From NCBI GenBank assembly GCA_963798795.1, contig CAWCUZ010000001.1, positions 434,001-498,000 on the forward strand: a stretch of 64,000 nucleotides of DNA. The letters run 5' to 3'. Below are positions 46,688 through 57,081 of this stretch, piece after piece. Each line of letters begins with the position of its first letter. Position 1 is the stretch's first letter. Made by a program: the position numbers and the translations under genes. The DNA is from CAWCUZ01 sp963798795. GTDB lineage: Bacteria > Acidobacteriota > Vicinamibacteria > Vicinamibacterales > SCN-69-37. The notes under the pieces were generated by a model. It worked only from the letters and a program-made list of their open reading frames with translations. It had not been told where the DNA came from and did no database searches.

Positions 46688-49017
46688 CAGCCTGCCGGCA
46701 GCTCGATCGTGAAGGTCGTGCCGTTCGGCGCCGCGTCACCGACCTCGATGCCGCCGCCGTGCTCCGACATGATCCGGCGCACGATCGCGAGGCCGAGCCC
46801 GCTGCCGCGGCCCTTCGTCGAGTAGTAGGGCATGAACAGTTTGTCGCGGTCGGCCGGCGGGCACGCCCGGACCGTTGTCGGTCACGACCAGCCGCACCAC
46901 GCCGTTGCGGGCATCGAGGCTGGTCGACACACGATGATGTTGCGGCGGCGAGCCGTCCGGGCCGCGCCGGGCCGCGGCGGGTCCACCCAGCGCCTCGAGG
47001 CGTTGTCCACGAGATTGATGATCACCTGCCGGATCTGCTCCGCGTCGACGCGCACGACCGGCAGGCGCGGCGCGAGCTCGCCGCGCGAGCCGCAGCGGGC
47101 CCTGCGGCAGCACGCCCGCATAGAGCCGCAGCGTGTCGTCGACGAGCGCGTTGAGATCGGTCGGGCAGCATGCGCGGCCCGCGCAGGCGCGCGAACTGCG
47201 CGAACTCGTCGACCAGGCCCTTGAGCGCCTCGACCTCGGTGATGATCGCGCCCGTGCACTCCTCGACCAGCGCCGTGTGGCGTGCGGCGGCATGCCGGCG
47301 AAATTGCCGCCGCAGCCGCTCGGCGCTCAACTGGATCGGCGTCAGCGGGTTCTTGATCTCGTGCGCCAGCCGGCGCGCCACATCGCGCCAGGCCGCCACC
47401 CGCTGCGCGCGGATCAGCGGCGTGACGTCGTCGAGCACCAGCACGGCGCCTTCCGGCCGGCCCGTCGTCGCCGGTCAGCACCGTGGCGGCGCGCCGCCAG
47501 GTGCACCTCCCGCTCGTCGCGCGCCAGCGTGATCTCCTGCACGACGCCGCCCGGCTCGCGGCGCTGCGTCGCCTCGACGAGCGGGAGAGCGGCGCGCAGG
47601 TCGTCGCGCTGAACACGTCGCGCTCCGCCGGCTGCCCGATCGCCGCCCGTCGCAGCCCGAGCAGCCGCGTCCGCGGCGCCGTTGCACCGTCGAGACGCGC
47701 CCGTCGGCGTCGAGCGAGATGACGCCGGTGGCCACCCGCTCGAGGATCGTCTCGATGTACCGCCGGCGCGCCTCCACCTCGACGTTCTTGTGCTCCAGGT
47801 CCACGCGCGACTGCTCCAGCCGTTCCTGGCTGGTGCGCAGCTCGGCCGCCATCATGTTGAACGACTCGACCAGCGAGCCGAGCTCGTCGCTCGTCTCCGC
47901 CTCGAGCCGCAGGTCCAGCTGGCCGGCGCCAATCGCGCGCGCGCCCTCGGCCAGCATCTGCACCGGCCGCGTGATCCGCTTGGCCAGGTACAGGCCCAGC
48001 CACGTCGCGCTCATCGAGAATCAGCAGCGTGACCATCAGGAAGAACGGCTAGGTAGACGCCCTGCAGCGGGCCCTTGCAGGACGCGCATCGCCTGATACT
48101 GCTCGTAGGCCGCTCGTGGCGCGCCGGGCTTGGACCTTGCACTCGGCTGTCGATCAACTGCGAGACGACGACGACGCCGACAATCACCGATCCCCGCTCC
48201 GGACGGGCGACGGCCGTGCGGACGCAGACGCGCCGCTGTCGAGCTCGTCCTGCGCGGGCCCTCGCGGCCCGCGTCGAGGGCGCGCGCCGCCAGCCGGTCG
48301 GCGGCGGCGCACGGTGTTCCCGCGGCAGTCGACGGCGTCTGCACGGCGACGAACAGCTCCACGTCGGGCGGCCCCGTCGCGCCCGGGACGACGCGATAGA
48401 GGTCGACCGTGCCGGCGCGCATCGTCGCGATGTTCGTCGTTGAGCAGCCGCGTGAGCGCGGCGCTCGTCGCCGGCCGACGAGCCGGTCGACCGGCAGCAC
48501 GCGCGCCAGCCGCCGCGCGCGCTGCGTGACCACTTCCTGCCGCTCCTGGTAGTACTGGCTGGCGATGTTCTTGGCCGGCGTCAGCACTTCGTCGACGGGC
48601 GCGCTGAACCAGCGCGCCGCGCTGCGCGCGATGATCTCGCTGCCCGTGATCAGCACGAGGACGGCGGGAACGATCGTCATCGCGAGCAGCGCCGCCGACG
48701 AGCTTGCCGCGAAACCGCGCGAACGGCGCGGCCCGGCCGCTGCTCGACCCAGAGCTTCACCAGGTTGCGCGCCAGCACGAACAGCAGCGCCGCGCAGGAT
48801 GGCCAGGTCGACGGCGACCAGCGCGTAGAGGACGACCTCGCTGAGCAGCGGCGAGCGCAGATCCCCGGTGCGCTCGGCGCAGCCAGAGCAGGACCGCCAG
48901 GACCCCCGAGCAGCAGCACGACGGTCGCCGTCAGCACGCGCGGATTGTCGAGCGGCCGGCGGCGGGACTCCGCCTCGGCTGCGGCAGCGCGTCGACCGGC
49001 GTCGGGCGGAACAGCAT
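46687..49017 (-). CDS. NtrY-like membrane sensor histidine kinase
   Basis: The N-terminal third has hydrophobic segments (EVVLYALVAVDLAILR, FVLARNLVKLWVEQR) and a periplasmic sensor region that is badly broken. A HAMP domain follows (LGLYLAKRITRPVQMLAEGA, LGSLVESFNMMAAELRTSQE), then PAS, then the H-box LAHEIKNPLTPIQLSAERL and an ATPase domain (IRQVIINLVDNASR, LVVTDNGPGVPAG). It is the partner of the downstream regulator by overlap. About 770 residues. Many frame breaks, so the start at 49017 and inner details are approximate. Confidence 0.82.
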
Positions 49018-49038
49018 GGGGTGACGAGGGCCCCGCCC

Positions 49039-49592
49039 TCAGCGGATGAACGTGAAGTCGCCGCGGCCCGACCCGTCGTCGCGGGCCCACGGCCAGAACG
49101 AGAAGCTGCGGCGCGGGCTCGCGCGGCAGCCGCACGCTGACGTAGTAGTCCGCGTTCGGTTCGAGCACGTCCGTCGCTCTGCAGCGGCACGCGTTCGAAC
49201 GAGGTCATCCAGGCGCGCATTTCGTCTTCCTTCTCGGGTGCGCTCCGACCAGGTCACGCGTCCGTCCTGGAGCTTGGTCGACGCTGGTACACGCGCGTCA
49301 GCGTGTCGAACTTGACGGACGTCGTCAGCGTCATGTCGCGCCAGCGTCCGATCGAACCAGATGGCGGACGGCCGGCGCAGCTCCACGAGGAACGTGAACG
49401 TGAGCAGCACGCCGCTCTGGACGACGTCGCGGGCGCTCGGCGTCGAAGCGCCTCGGGCGCCGAAAACGACGCCGAGACGCGGCCGTCGGCCACGAGCGGG
49501 GTGACGCGGAGGTCGTTCGCGGCTCGCGGCAGCCAGCGGGACCGCCGCGAGCATCGCCAGCAGGCCCCGCCGGCGCGCGGCCCGCCGATCAT
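49039..49592 (-). CDS. DUF4390-like secreted protein
   Basis: The start MIGGPRAG plus a hydrophobic stretch (LLAMLAAVPLAAAS across a break) looks like a signal peptide. The body reads NDLRVTPLVADGRVSASFSA, DVVQSGVLLTFTFLVELRRP, SAIWFDRTLA and LTTSVKFDTLTRVYQ, then RAWMTSFERVPLQSDVLEPN. This pattern, and the position just before an NtrY-like kinase, resembles DUF4390 proteins of other phyla. The molecular function is unknown. The ATG overlaps the nrdR stop. Confidence 0.55.
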
Positions 49593-50047
49593 TCCCGAGT
49601 CCTGAGCAGGTCGTTCAGCTCGTTCTTGAACTCGTCGATGTCGCGGAAGTTGCGGTACACCGACGCGAACCGCACGAAGGCGACCTTGTCGAGCAGCTTG
49701 AGCTCCTGCATCACATGCGCGCCGATGTCTTCGGTGGACATCTCGCGTTCCGGCTTTCTCCTGCAGCGTCGCCTCGACTCGTCGGCGATCGCCTCGAGCG
49801 CACCGACGCGGACCGGCCGCTTCTCGCAGGCCTTGAGCAGGCCCGCCACGAGTTTCTGCCGCTCGAACCGTTCGCGACGCCCGTCTTTCTTGACGACCAT
49901 GTACGGAATCTCGTCGATCCGCTCGTAGCTCGTGAACCGGCGCCCGCAGTCCAGACATTCGCGCCGCCGGCGGATCACCTCACCTTCCTTGCTTTCGCGC
50001 GAATCGACGACTTTGTCGCCGAGATGGCCGCAATACGGGCACTTCAT
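49589..50047 (-). CDS. nrdR: Ribonucleotide reductase repressor NrdR
   Basis: NrdR is a zinc-ATP-cone repressor of ribonucleotide reductase genes. MKCPYCGHLGDKVVDSRESK and ECLDCGRRFTSYERIDEIPY form the four-Cys ribbon with FTSYER. The ATP cone includes VVKKDGRRERFERQKLVAGL and MSTEDIGAHVMQELKLLDKV, FVRFASVYRNFRDIDEFKNE. A short out-of-frame stretch (about 49755-49790) is bounded by two breaks that restore the frame. Confidence 0.95.
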   Translation of the reverse strand: MKCPYCGHLGDKVVDSRESKEGEVIRRRRECLDCGRRFTSYERIDEIPYMVVKKDGRRERFERQKLVAGLLKACEKRPVRVGALEAIADESRRRCRRKPEREMSTEDIGAHVMQELKLLDKVAFVRFASVYRNFRDIDEFKNELNDLLRTRE

Positions 50048-51076
50048 GAGGGAGTCTCCGCCGCTTCGGCCGTCGCCCGCAGACGCTTGAGCCGGCCGAG
50101 CGAGAGCCCCTCCGTCCCATGAAGACGAGTCCGACCAGCGTGACCGGCACGAACGACACCGCGTGGAGCACGATGGCCGCGGCGACGGCCACGTCCTTCG
50201 GCGCGCCGAAAAACGTCATCACCGCGAACTGATACGTCACGTGGAAGCCGCCCACGCCGCCCGGGGTCGGCAGCGACACGCCGACCACCAGGAACAGGAC
50301 CACAAGGAACGTGCCCGGGAACGAAAACGTCAAACCGAATGCGCGCGACGTCAGCCAGATCCCGAACGCAGATGGACAGCCAGAGGAGCACGGACCACAT
50401 CGCCGCCAGCAGCAGGGGCGCCGGGCGGCGCATCACGGCAAGCCCTTCGGCAAACGTCCGGGCCAGACGCTCCACGGCCCCGGCGGCGCCGGCCGGCAGG
50501 TACCGCGCGATTCGCGCGGCCCACAGTCCGACGCGTTCCGGGTGCCCCGCAAACAGAAAGAGCGTGGCCAGAATCAGCACGGCCAGCCCGGCCGCCAGCG
50601 CGCCGGCCAGCTTGACGTTCGGCGCCAACCTCCACATCGACCAGCAGCAGCGACACAGCAAAGAGCAGCAGCACCGTCACCAGATCGAGCAGTGCGCTCT
50701 ACCACCACCGTCGCAAACGTGGCCGTCGCCTTGAAGCCTTCGCTGCGGGCCAGCAGGTACGGCCGGAGCACTTCGCCCACGCGAGCCGGCAGCAGAAAGG
50801 TCGCCGTGAAGCCGATGACGGTCGTGCGAAAGGCCGCTGCAAACCGGGCGTGGCCCAGCGGGGCCAGCAGCGCCTGCCAGCGCCAGGCTCGCAACAGGTA
50901 TGTCTGGAGCGTCACCAGGATGGCGGCCGCCACGAGGCCGCGGTCGGCGCCTTCAACGGCCTGCCAGAGCGCTCCGAAGTCGACGTTGCGGAAGAAATCC
51001 AGAGCAGGCCGGCGGTGAGCGCCACCACGAACAGGGTGCGCCAGGGCAAGCGGTTCAATCGGGTCGAATCGGACAT
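50044..51076 (-). CDS. Lysylphosphatidylglycerol synthase/flippase-like membrane protein (UPF0104)
   Basis: The ATG at 51076 gives MSDSTRLNRLPWRTLFVVAL and a first helix. Conserved UPF0104 segments are YLLRAWRWQALLAPLGHARF, FRTTVIGFTATFLLPARVGE with LRPYLLARSEGF, and near the end VVGVSLPTPGGVGGFHVTYQ. About 340 residues with several membrane helices. Relatives include the MprF flippase domain and sugar-lipid handling proteins; no catalytic domain is attached. Several breaks. The stop overlaps nrdR. Confidence 0.8.
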
Positions 51077-51190
51077 GTCGCGGGCGGCCCCGTGGCGCGG
51101 AACTGGTCGGCACTGACGTGACGCCGGCTCGACCGGCGCGCAGGCCGTCGGCAACCTGCTAGGTTCTACTATAAGATCGGCGGCAAGTCT

Positions 51191-52292
51191 ATGGGAAAAC
51201 GAGAGTTACTCATCGCCCTGGCCTTCATCGCCGTGGGCGCTGTGGTCTACCGGTTCGCAGCCTCCCCCGTCCGCCAGGGGCAGGGCTTCTCATTCTCCCG
51301 TTTCGTCGAGAGCGCTCGGCGCGGGATTCGGGGCAATCCGGAACGCGCGACATGGACCGACAAGGGGACCTTCGCGGCCTCGGACCTGGACGAGGTCCGC
51401 GTTGCATCGGTCAATCGCCAGGTGGAGGTCATTGGGGAAGCGCGCCCGGACATCGGCTACGAACTCACCGTCGCCTCCAACGGCCCGACCCAGGAAGAGG
51501 CTCTGTCGTACAGCCAAAAGAACCGCCATTTCGACGGATCGACTCGGGGCGGCGCTGGCCCTTCGGGTGGCATACCCGGCCGAAGGGTCGCAAACCGCAT
51601 CGCTGGTGCTCAGGGTTCCGGAGCGGCTGGCGGTCTGGATCGAAGGGGGTATCGGGGTCAAGGTCTCCCATGTCGCCGCGGCCCGAATCGACGGCGCCGG
51701 CGGCGGCGTGGAAGCGTCCGCGGTCTCCGGCGCGCTGACCGGCACGTCCCGGTCGGGCACCTTCACCGTGCGCGATGCCGGGTCGGTCAAGCTCACGCTC
51801 GTCCGCGCGCGCGCGACCTTCTCCGGAGTGGCGAAGGGACTGACGCTGGATTTGAACGGCGGCGAGTGCCGCATCAGTGGCTCGTCCGGCCCGATCGACA
51901 TCACGGCGAACAACGCGACGACCTCGATCGACGCCCACGACGGCGCGGTCCGCGTGAGCGGGCAGAACGGCGCGATCACGATCGACTCGCCGCGTGCCGA
52001 AACGACGCTCGATCTGCGCCACACCGCGGTCACGCTCACGCTGGCGGCTCCCGTGCCGCTCACGCTGGTCACGACCGACGAGGCGCTGCGCCTCACGCTC
52101 GTCGGCCCGCCGCTCATCACGCTCGACGCGATCGGTCGCGCCGGATCGACGATGCATCTGGAGGGGTTCGATTTCGAACCGGAGCGGCTGGATTCGGAAA
52201 CGCATCTGCTGCATCGGTTCGGCGATGCGCACGCGCCACGCGTCTCGGTGCGAAACACGCGCGGCGAGATTGTGATCGCTCGTCGGAAGTGA
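51191..52292 (+). CDS. Surface-associated beta-rich protein (DUF4097-like)
   Basis: The start MGKRELLIALAFIAVGAVVY is a signal anchor. After a polar stretch (ATWTDKGTFAASDLDEVRVA) and one break near 51530, the rest is a beta-rich repetitive domain, e.g. GVEASAVSGALTGTSRSGTF, GSSGPIDITANNATTSIDAH, DGAVRVSGQNGAITIDSPRA, resembling DUF4097 solenoids. The function is unknown. The length modulo 3 fits a single inserted base. TATAAG lies at 51171-51176. The stop overlaps the putative purC GTG. Confidence 0.65.
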
Positions 52293-53258
52293 TACCCTTC
52301 GGCTTCTTTCACGACGCGCATGCCTCTCCGGTTGTTCTCGAAACGAATCTCTCCGGTCTGACGCTCGCGCGGCGCGGCAAGGTGCGCGACGTCTACGATC
52401 TCGGCGAGCGAACTGCTGATCGTCGCGACCGATCGCATCTCGGCGTTCGACTACGTGCTCGGCTCGGGCATTCCCGACAAGGGCAAGGTGCTCACGCAGC
52501 TGTCGGCGTTCTGGTTCGACAAGCGTCGGCGACCTCGTGCCGCACCACCTGCTGTCGCGTGGACGTGGACGCGTTTCCCGCCGCGGCGCGCGCCGCATCG
52601 CGACGTGCTGCGCGGGCCGGTCGATGCTCGTCCGCAAGACCGAGCCGCTGCCGGTCGAGTGCGTCGCGCGCGGCTACCTGTCGGGCTCCGGCTGGAAGGA
52701 CTACCAGCGCACGCGGCGCCGTCTGCGGCATCGCGCTGCCCGCCGGCCTGCGCGAATCGGACCGCCTGCCGCGCCGCCATCTTCACGCCGGCGACCAAGG
52801 CCGAGTCGGGGCACGACGAGAACATCAGCGAGGCGCAGGCCGGCGAGATCGTCGGCCACGATCGCGTCGGCCGACTGCGTGACCTGACGCTCGCCATCTA
52901 CGAGCGGGGCGTCGACGCACGCCGACACCTGCGGCATCATCATCGCCGACACCAAGTTCGAGTTCGGGCATCGGCGGGCGACGACGCTGATCCTGATCGA
53001 CGAAGTGCTGACGCCCGACTCGTCGCGCTTCTGGCCGCAGCGACCAGTACCGCCCGGGCCGCGGCCAGCCGAGCTTCGACAAGCAGTTCGTGCGCGACTA
53101 TCTCGAAGCAGATCGGCTGGAACAAGCAGCCGCCCGTGCCCGTCGCTGCCCGACGACGTGGTCGGCCGCACGCGCGGCCAAGTACCTCGAAGCGTATCCG
53201 CCTGCTCACGGGCCGTGAGCCGCCGCCGCCAGCTGAGCCTGGGGCTGTCGATGCATGA
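52289..53258 (+). CDS. purC: SAICAR synthase
   Basis: PurC condenses CAIR with aspartate in purine synthesis. Pieces are VVLETNLSGLTLARRGKVRD with VYDLG, LGSGIPDKGKVLTQLSAFWF, MLVRKTEPLPVECVARGYLS with GSGWKDYQRT, AAIFTPATKAESGHDENISE and IIIADTKFEFG. This is the most broken gene in the window, with around ten single-base insertions, nearly all beside a doubled codon position. The GTG start overlaps the upstream stop. The end, GREPPPPAEPGAVDA, overlaps the Fis-like ATG. Confidence 0.9.
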
Positions 53259-53480
53259 TACGCGACGACCTCCCCGCCCTGGTCCAGCAGATGATCGACC
53301 GCGGCATCCTCTTCGAGGATGCCCAGCGCGAGTTCGAACGCGTCGTTCATCAGCCGCGCGCTGGCCAAGACCAACTACAACGTCTGCAAGGCCGCCAAGA
53401 TGACCGGCCTCCACCGCAACACCCTGAGCCGCAAGATGGCCAGCCTACAGGATCAGGAAGACCGCGTAGATCCTCCGTGA
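53255..53480 (+). CDS. Small Fis-type helix-turn-helix protein
   Basis: The protein MIRDDLPALVQQMIDRGILF, then EDAQREFER, and after one break at about 53346 FISRALAKTNYNVCKAAKMT and GLHRNTLSRKMASL has the Fis HTH (NVCKAAKMTGLHRNTLSRKM). About 74 residues. It has no receiver or AAA+ domain, so it is a stand-alone DNA-binding protein. It overlaps purC by four bases. The target genes are unknown. Confidence 0.8.
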
Positions 53481-53488
53481 CAATGGAG

Positions 53489-53533
53489 GCCCGGGTCTGA
53501 AGCCCCGGGCTCGAACCTTCGAGCCCCGGGCTC
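53489..53533. repeat. Third copy of the GGGTCTGAAG palindrome plus a nested dyad
   Basis: CCGGGTCTGAAGCCCCGGG (53491-53509) is followed directly by a second inverted repeat whose arms GGGCTCGAA and TTCGAGCCC meet near 53515. It sits between the Fis-like stop and the groES promoter and may end the purC transcript. Confidence 0.65.
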
Positions 53534-53551
53534 CATGATCCGATCTGCCCC

Positions 53552-53580
53552 TTGACCCAGCGCCCTCCCTCGCCTAGAAT
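53552..53580 (+). promoter_or_regulatory. groESL sigma-70 promoter
   Basis: TTGACC at 53552-53557 and TAGAAT at 53575-53580 are spaced by 17 bases. The CIRCE operator begins on the last base of the -10 element. The transcription start is expected near 53587, giving a leader of about 118 bases before groES. Confidence 0.85.
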
Positions 53581-53605
53581 TAGCAGTCGGCCACGTGAGT
53601 GCTAA
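53580..53605. promoter_or_regulatory. CIRCE operator (HrcA binding site), slightly degenerate
   Basis: TTAGCAGTC (53580-53588) and GAGTGCTAA (53597-53605) form the HrcA inverted repeat. The left arm has G for C at one position and the spacer is eight rather than the usual nine bases. Its place over the transcription start predicts HrcA repression of groESL with release on heat shock. Confidence 0.88.
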
Positions 53606-53704
53606 CAGTCCGTAACGTCGGACTGCCAGCCAGCGCCGGGCCCACCAGGGGTTTCTCGACGCCGGCCGCCGGCTTCGCGGCCGGCCGCACGGAGAGGACA
53701 GCTC

Positions 53705-53997
53705 ATGAAGGTCAGACCGCTGCACGACCGCGATCATCGTCGAGCGGATCGAAGAGGACGAACAGCGCGTCGGCGGCATCATCATCCCCGACACCGCCAA
53801 GGAAAAGCCGCAACAGGGCAAGATCATCGCCGTCGGCAAGGGCCGCGATCGAGAAGGACGGCAAGGTCACGCCGCTCGACGTCAAGGCGGGCGACACGGT
53901 GCTGTTCGGCAAGTACGCCGGGCAGGAAATCAAGATCGACGGCAACGAGTACCTCATCATGCGCGAGGAAGAGGTCCTCGGCGTCATCGAGAAGTAG
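53705..53997 (+). CDS. groES: Co-chaperonin GroES
   Basis: MKVRPLHDR, then IIVERIEEDEQRVGGIIIPD, TAKEKPQQGKIIAVGKGR and VTPLDVKAGDTVLFGKYAGQ cover the family to EEEVLGVIEK. The two breaks at 53731-53732 and 53846-53847 are the same event, CGC followed by an extra G before ATC (CGC/CGG), and exactly account for the frame change. GGAGAGGA precedes the ATG. 97 residues. Confidence 0.95.
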
Positions 53998-54032
53998 GCC
54001 GGGCTCGAGCCGGCATTACGGAGTTACGCATC

Positions 54033-55687
<1,655 letters not shown>

Positions 55688-55688
<1 letters not shown>

Positions 55689-55715
55689 GCTCTGGGCGCT
55701 GGGCTCGGGGCTCTC
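55688..55715. repeat. Degenerate GGCTCTG heptamer array after groEL
   Basis: Four seven-base units, GGCTCTG, GGCGCTG, GGCTCGG and GGCTCTC, start at the last base of the groEL stop codon. It resembles the other heptamer arrays in being intergenic and seven bases per unit, but the unit differs. Confidence 0.6.
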
Positions 55716-55727
55716 GGCACGCACGAA

Positions 55728-55768
55728 GGGCCGCTGGTCAGTTGGACCAGCGGCCCTCTGTTATTTGT
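55728..55768 (+). terminator. Rho-independent terminator of groESL
   Basis: A 12-base-pair stem (GGGCCGCTGGTC with GACCAGCGGCCC) encloses the loop AGTTG at 55740-55744 and is followed by a T-rich run (TCTGTTATTT). It lies 40 bases after groEL and can also face the convergent tonB gene. Confidence 0.88.
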
Positions 55769-55820
55769 CCGGTATTTGTCCGGACCGAGACCCTGATGGG
55801 AGGCCGGGGCTGTCCCTGAC

Positions 55821-56675
55821 CTAGTGCAGTCGGAATTCGAGAATCAGCCGCACGACGACCGGCACCGGCTTGCCTTCCCTGCTGCCCGGCCGGAAGGTCC
55901 ATTTCCTTGCCGCCGCGATGGCGGCCTGATCCAGACCGAAGGTCTTGTCGAGGGACTTGGCTACGCGGACGTCCCCCACCCGGCCGTCCGGCATGACGAC
56001 CACGTCGAGCTCGACCTCGCCCTGGACCTTGGCGCGCATGGCCTCGCTCGTGTACTTGGGCTCTTCCTTGTGGATGAGCGTTGGATTCTCGATCCCGGCG
56101 CCGGGCTGGTAGGCGCCTCCGCCGAATCCGCCGCCCTCCCCCGGGCCAACGCCGTTGCCTTTGCCCGACCCGATACCGCCGCCCGACCCGCCGCCTGCGT
56201 AATCGGCGATCGACACCGAGCTGATGCCGCTCGCCTGGAGGATGTCGGTGACGTTGGTATGGACCGGGGCGTTCAATGGATCCGGTGGTGGCGGAACCGG
56301 GACGGGTGCGGGGACCGGCGTCGCCTCAGCCGGCTTCGGCTTCGGAATATCCAGCTTCTTGGGAGGCGCCGGCGTGGGGCTGCCGCCTCCGCCCCCTCCA
56401 GGTCCCGGGGCCTCGAGAAAGACGATGTCGTAGTGCTCCTGGGGCACATCGTTGGCCATGGTCGCCCGGCCCACGATGTACAGCACGGCGAGCACGAAGA
56501 ACCCGATGTGCAGGAGGAACGACACGCCGACAGCCGGCACCAGCTTGCGCTTCTCCGGCTGCTCGAAGGTCGAATGCGAGCTCAGCCAGCCGCGCGCCAC
56601 CGGGCCCGGCGGCGGTGCCGGGGAGGGAGCGGCCGGGGTTCCCGGCAGCGGCGTGGAGATCTCCGGTGTCTGCAT
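55821..56675 (-). CDS. TonB-family energy transducer
   Basis: TonB-type proteins couple the proton motive force to outer-membrane receptors. The ATG at 56675 gives MQTPEISTPLPGTPAAPSPA. One membrane helix (VPAVGVSFLLHIGFFVLAVL) is followed by a Pro/Gly-rich periplasmic linker and the C-terminal domain (PKYTSEAMRAKVQGEVELDV, VRVAKSLDKTFGLDQAAIAA, RKWTFRPGSREGKPVPVVVR). About 284 residues. A minus-strand TATACT (56703-56698) lies upstream. ExbBD genes are not in the window. Confidence 0.88.
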   Translation of the reverse strand: MQTPEISTPLPGTPAAPSPAPPPGPVARGWLSSHSTFEQPEKRKLVPAVGVSFLLHIGFFVLAVLYIVGRATMANDVPQEHYDIVFLEAPGPGGGGGGSPTPAPPKKLDIPKPKPAEATPVPAPVPVPPPPDPLNAPVHTNVTDILQASGISSVSIADYAGGGSGGGIGSGKGNGVGPGEGGGFGGGAYQPGAGIENPTLIHKEEPKYTSEAMRAKVQGEVELDVVVMPDGRVGDVRVAKSLDKTFGLDQAAIAAARKWTFRPGSREGKPVPVVVRLILEFRLH

Positions 56676-56916
56676 TGTGACGGGCGCTACTGTCCTCAGT
56701 ATACGAAACACTCCGGCCGTTCGTTACCGCTCCGGGGTGGCGGCTGCAAGATGGGTGCCTTCGGTTTGTCACATCCATCCGTCTCCCCCCGGCCCGTTCC
56801 GCCTCCCGGTGGTTGTTCTTTCGACGCGCGGCGTCCTCCGATGGCTGCACCCGGGCGGCTCCCGTTCCCCGGTGGTACAATTGGGGGATGCCGGTTTCGC
56901 GCCGGCGGGAGTTCAT
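56676..56916. other. Intergenic region tonB / tatA
   Basis: The 240 bases hold the tonB promoter region on the left (TATACT on the minus strand, with GGTAAC 17-18 bases further up) and a TACAAT hexamer at 56876-56881 with a GCCGG/CCGGC hairpin before tatA. No ORF is convincing. Confidence 0.4.
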
Positions 56917-57081
56917 ATGGGCCGTATCGGCATGCCGGAGCTGCTCGTCATTCTCGTCATTATCGTCGTGATCTTCGGCGCCAGCCGTCTGCCCGAACTC
57001 GGCAAGGGCATCGGCAAGGGCATTCGCAATTTCAAGGACGCCACCCGTGAGGGTGCGGGCGAAGAGAAAGACCGTAGTTAG
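56917..57081 (+). CDS. tatA: Twin-arginine translocase subunit TatA/E
   Basis: The 54-residue protein MGRIGMPELLVILVIIVVIF has a membrane helix, the FGASRLPELGKGIGKGIRNF amphipathic helix with the conserved FG and LP, and a charged tail. It builds the Tat pore. It is at the short end for TatA. A GGGAG lies about six bases upstream. The stop overlaps the convergent selB stop. Confidence 0.93.
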   Translation: MGRIGMPELLVILVIIVVIFGASRLPELGKGIGKGIRNFKDATREGAGEEKDRS

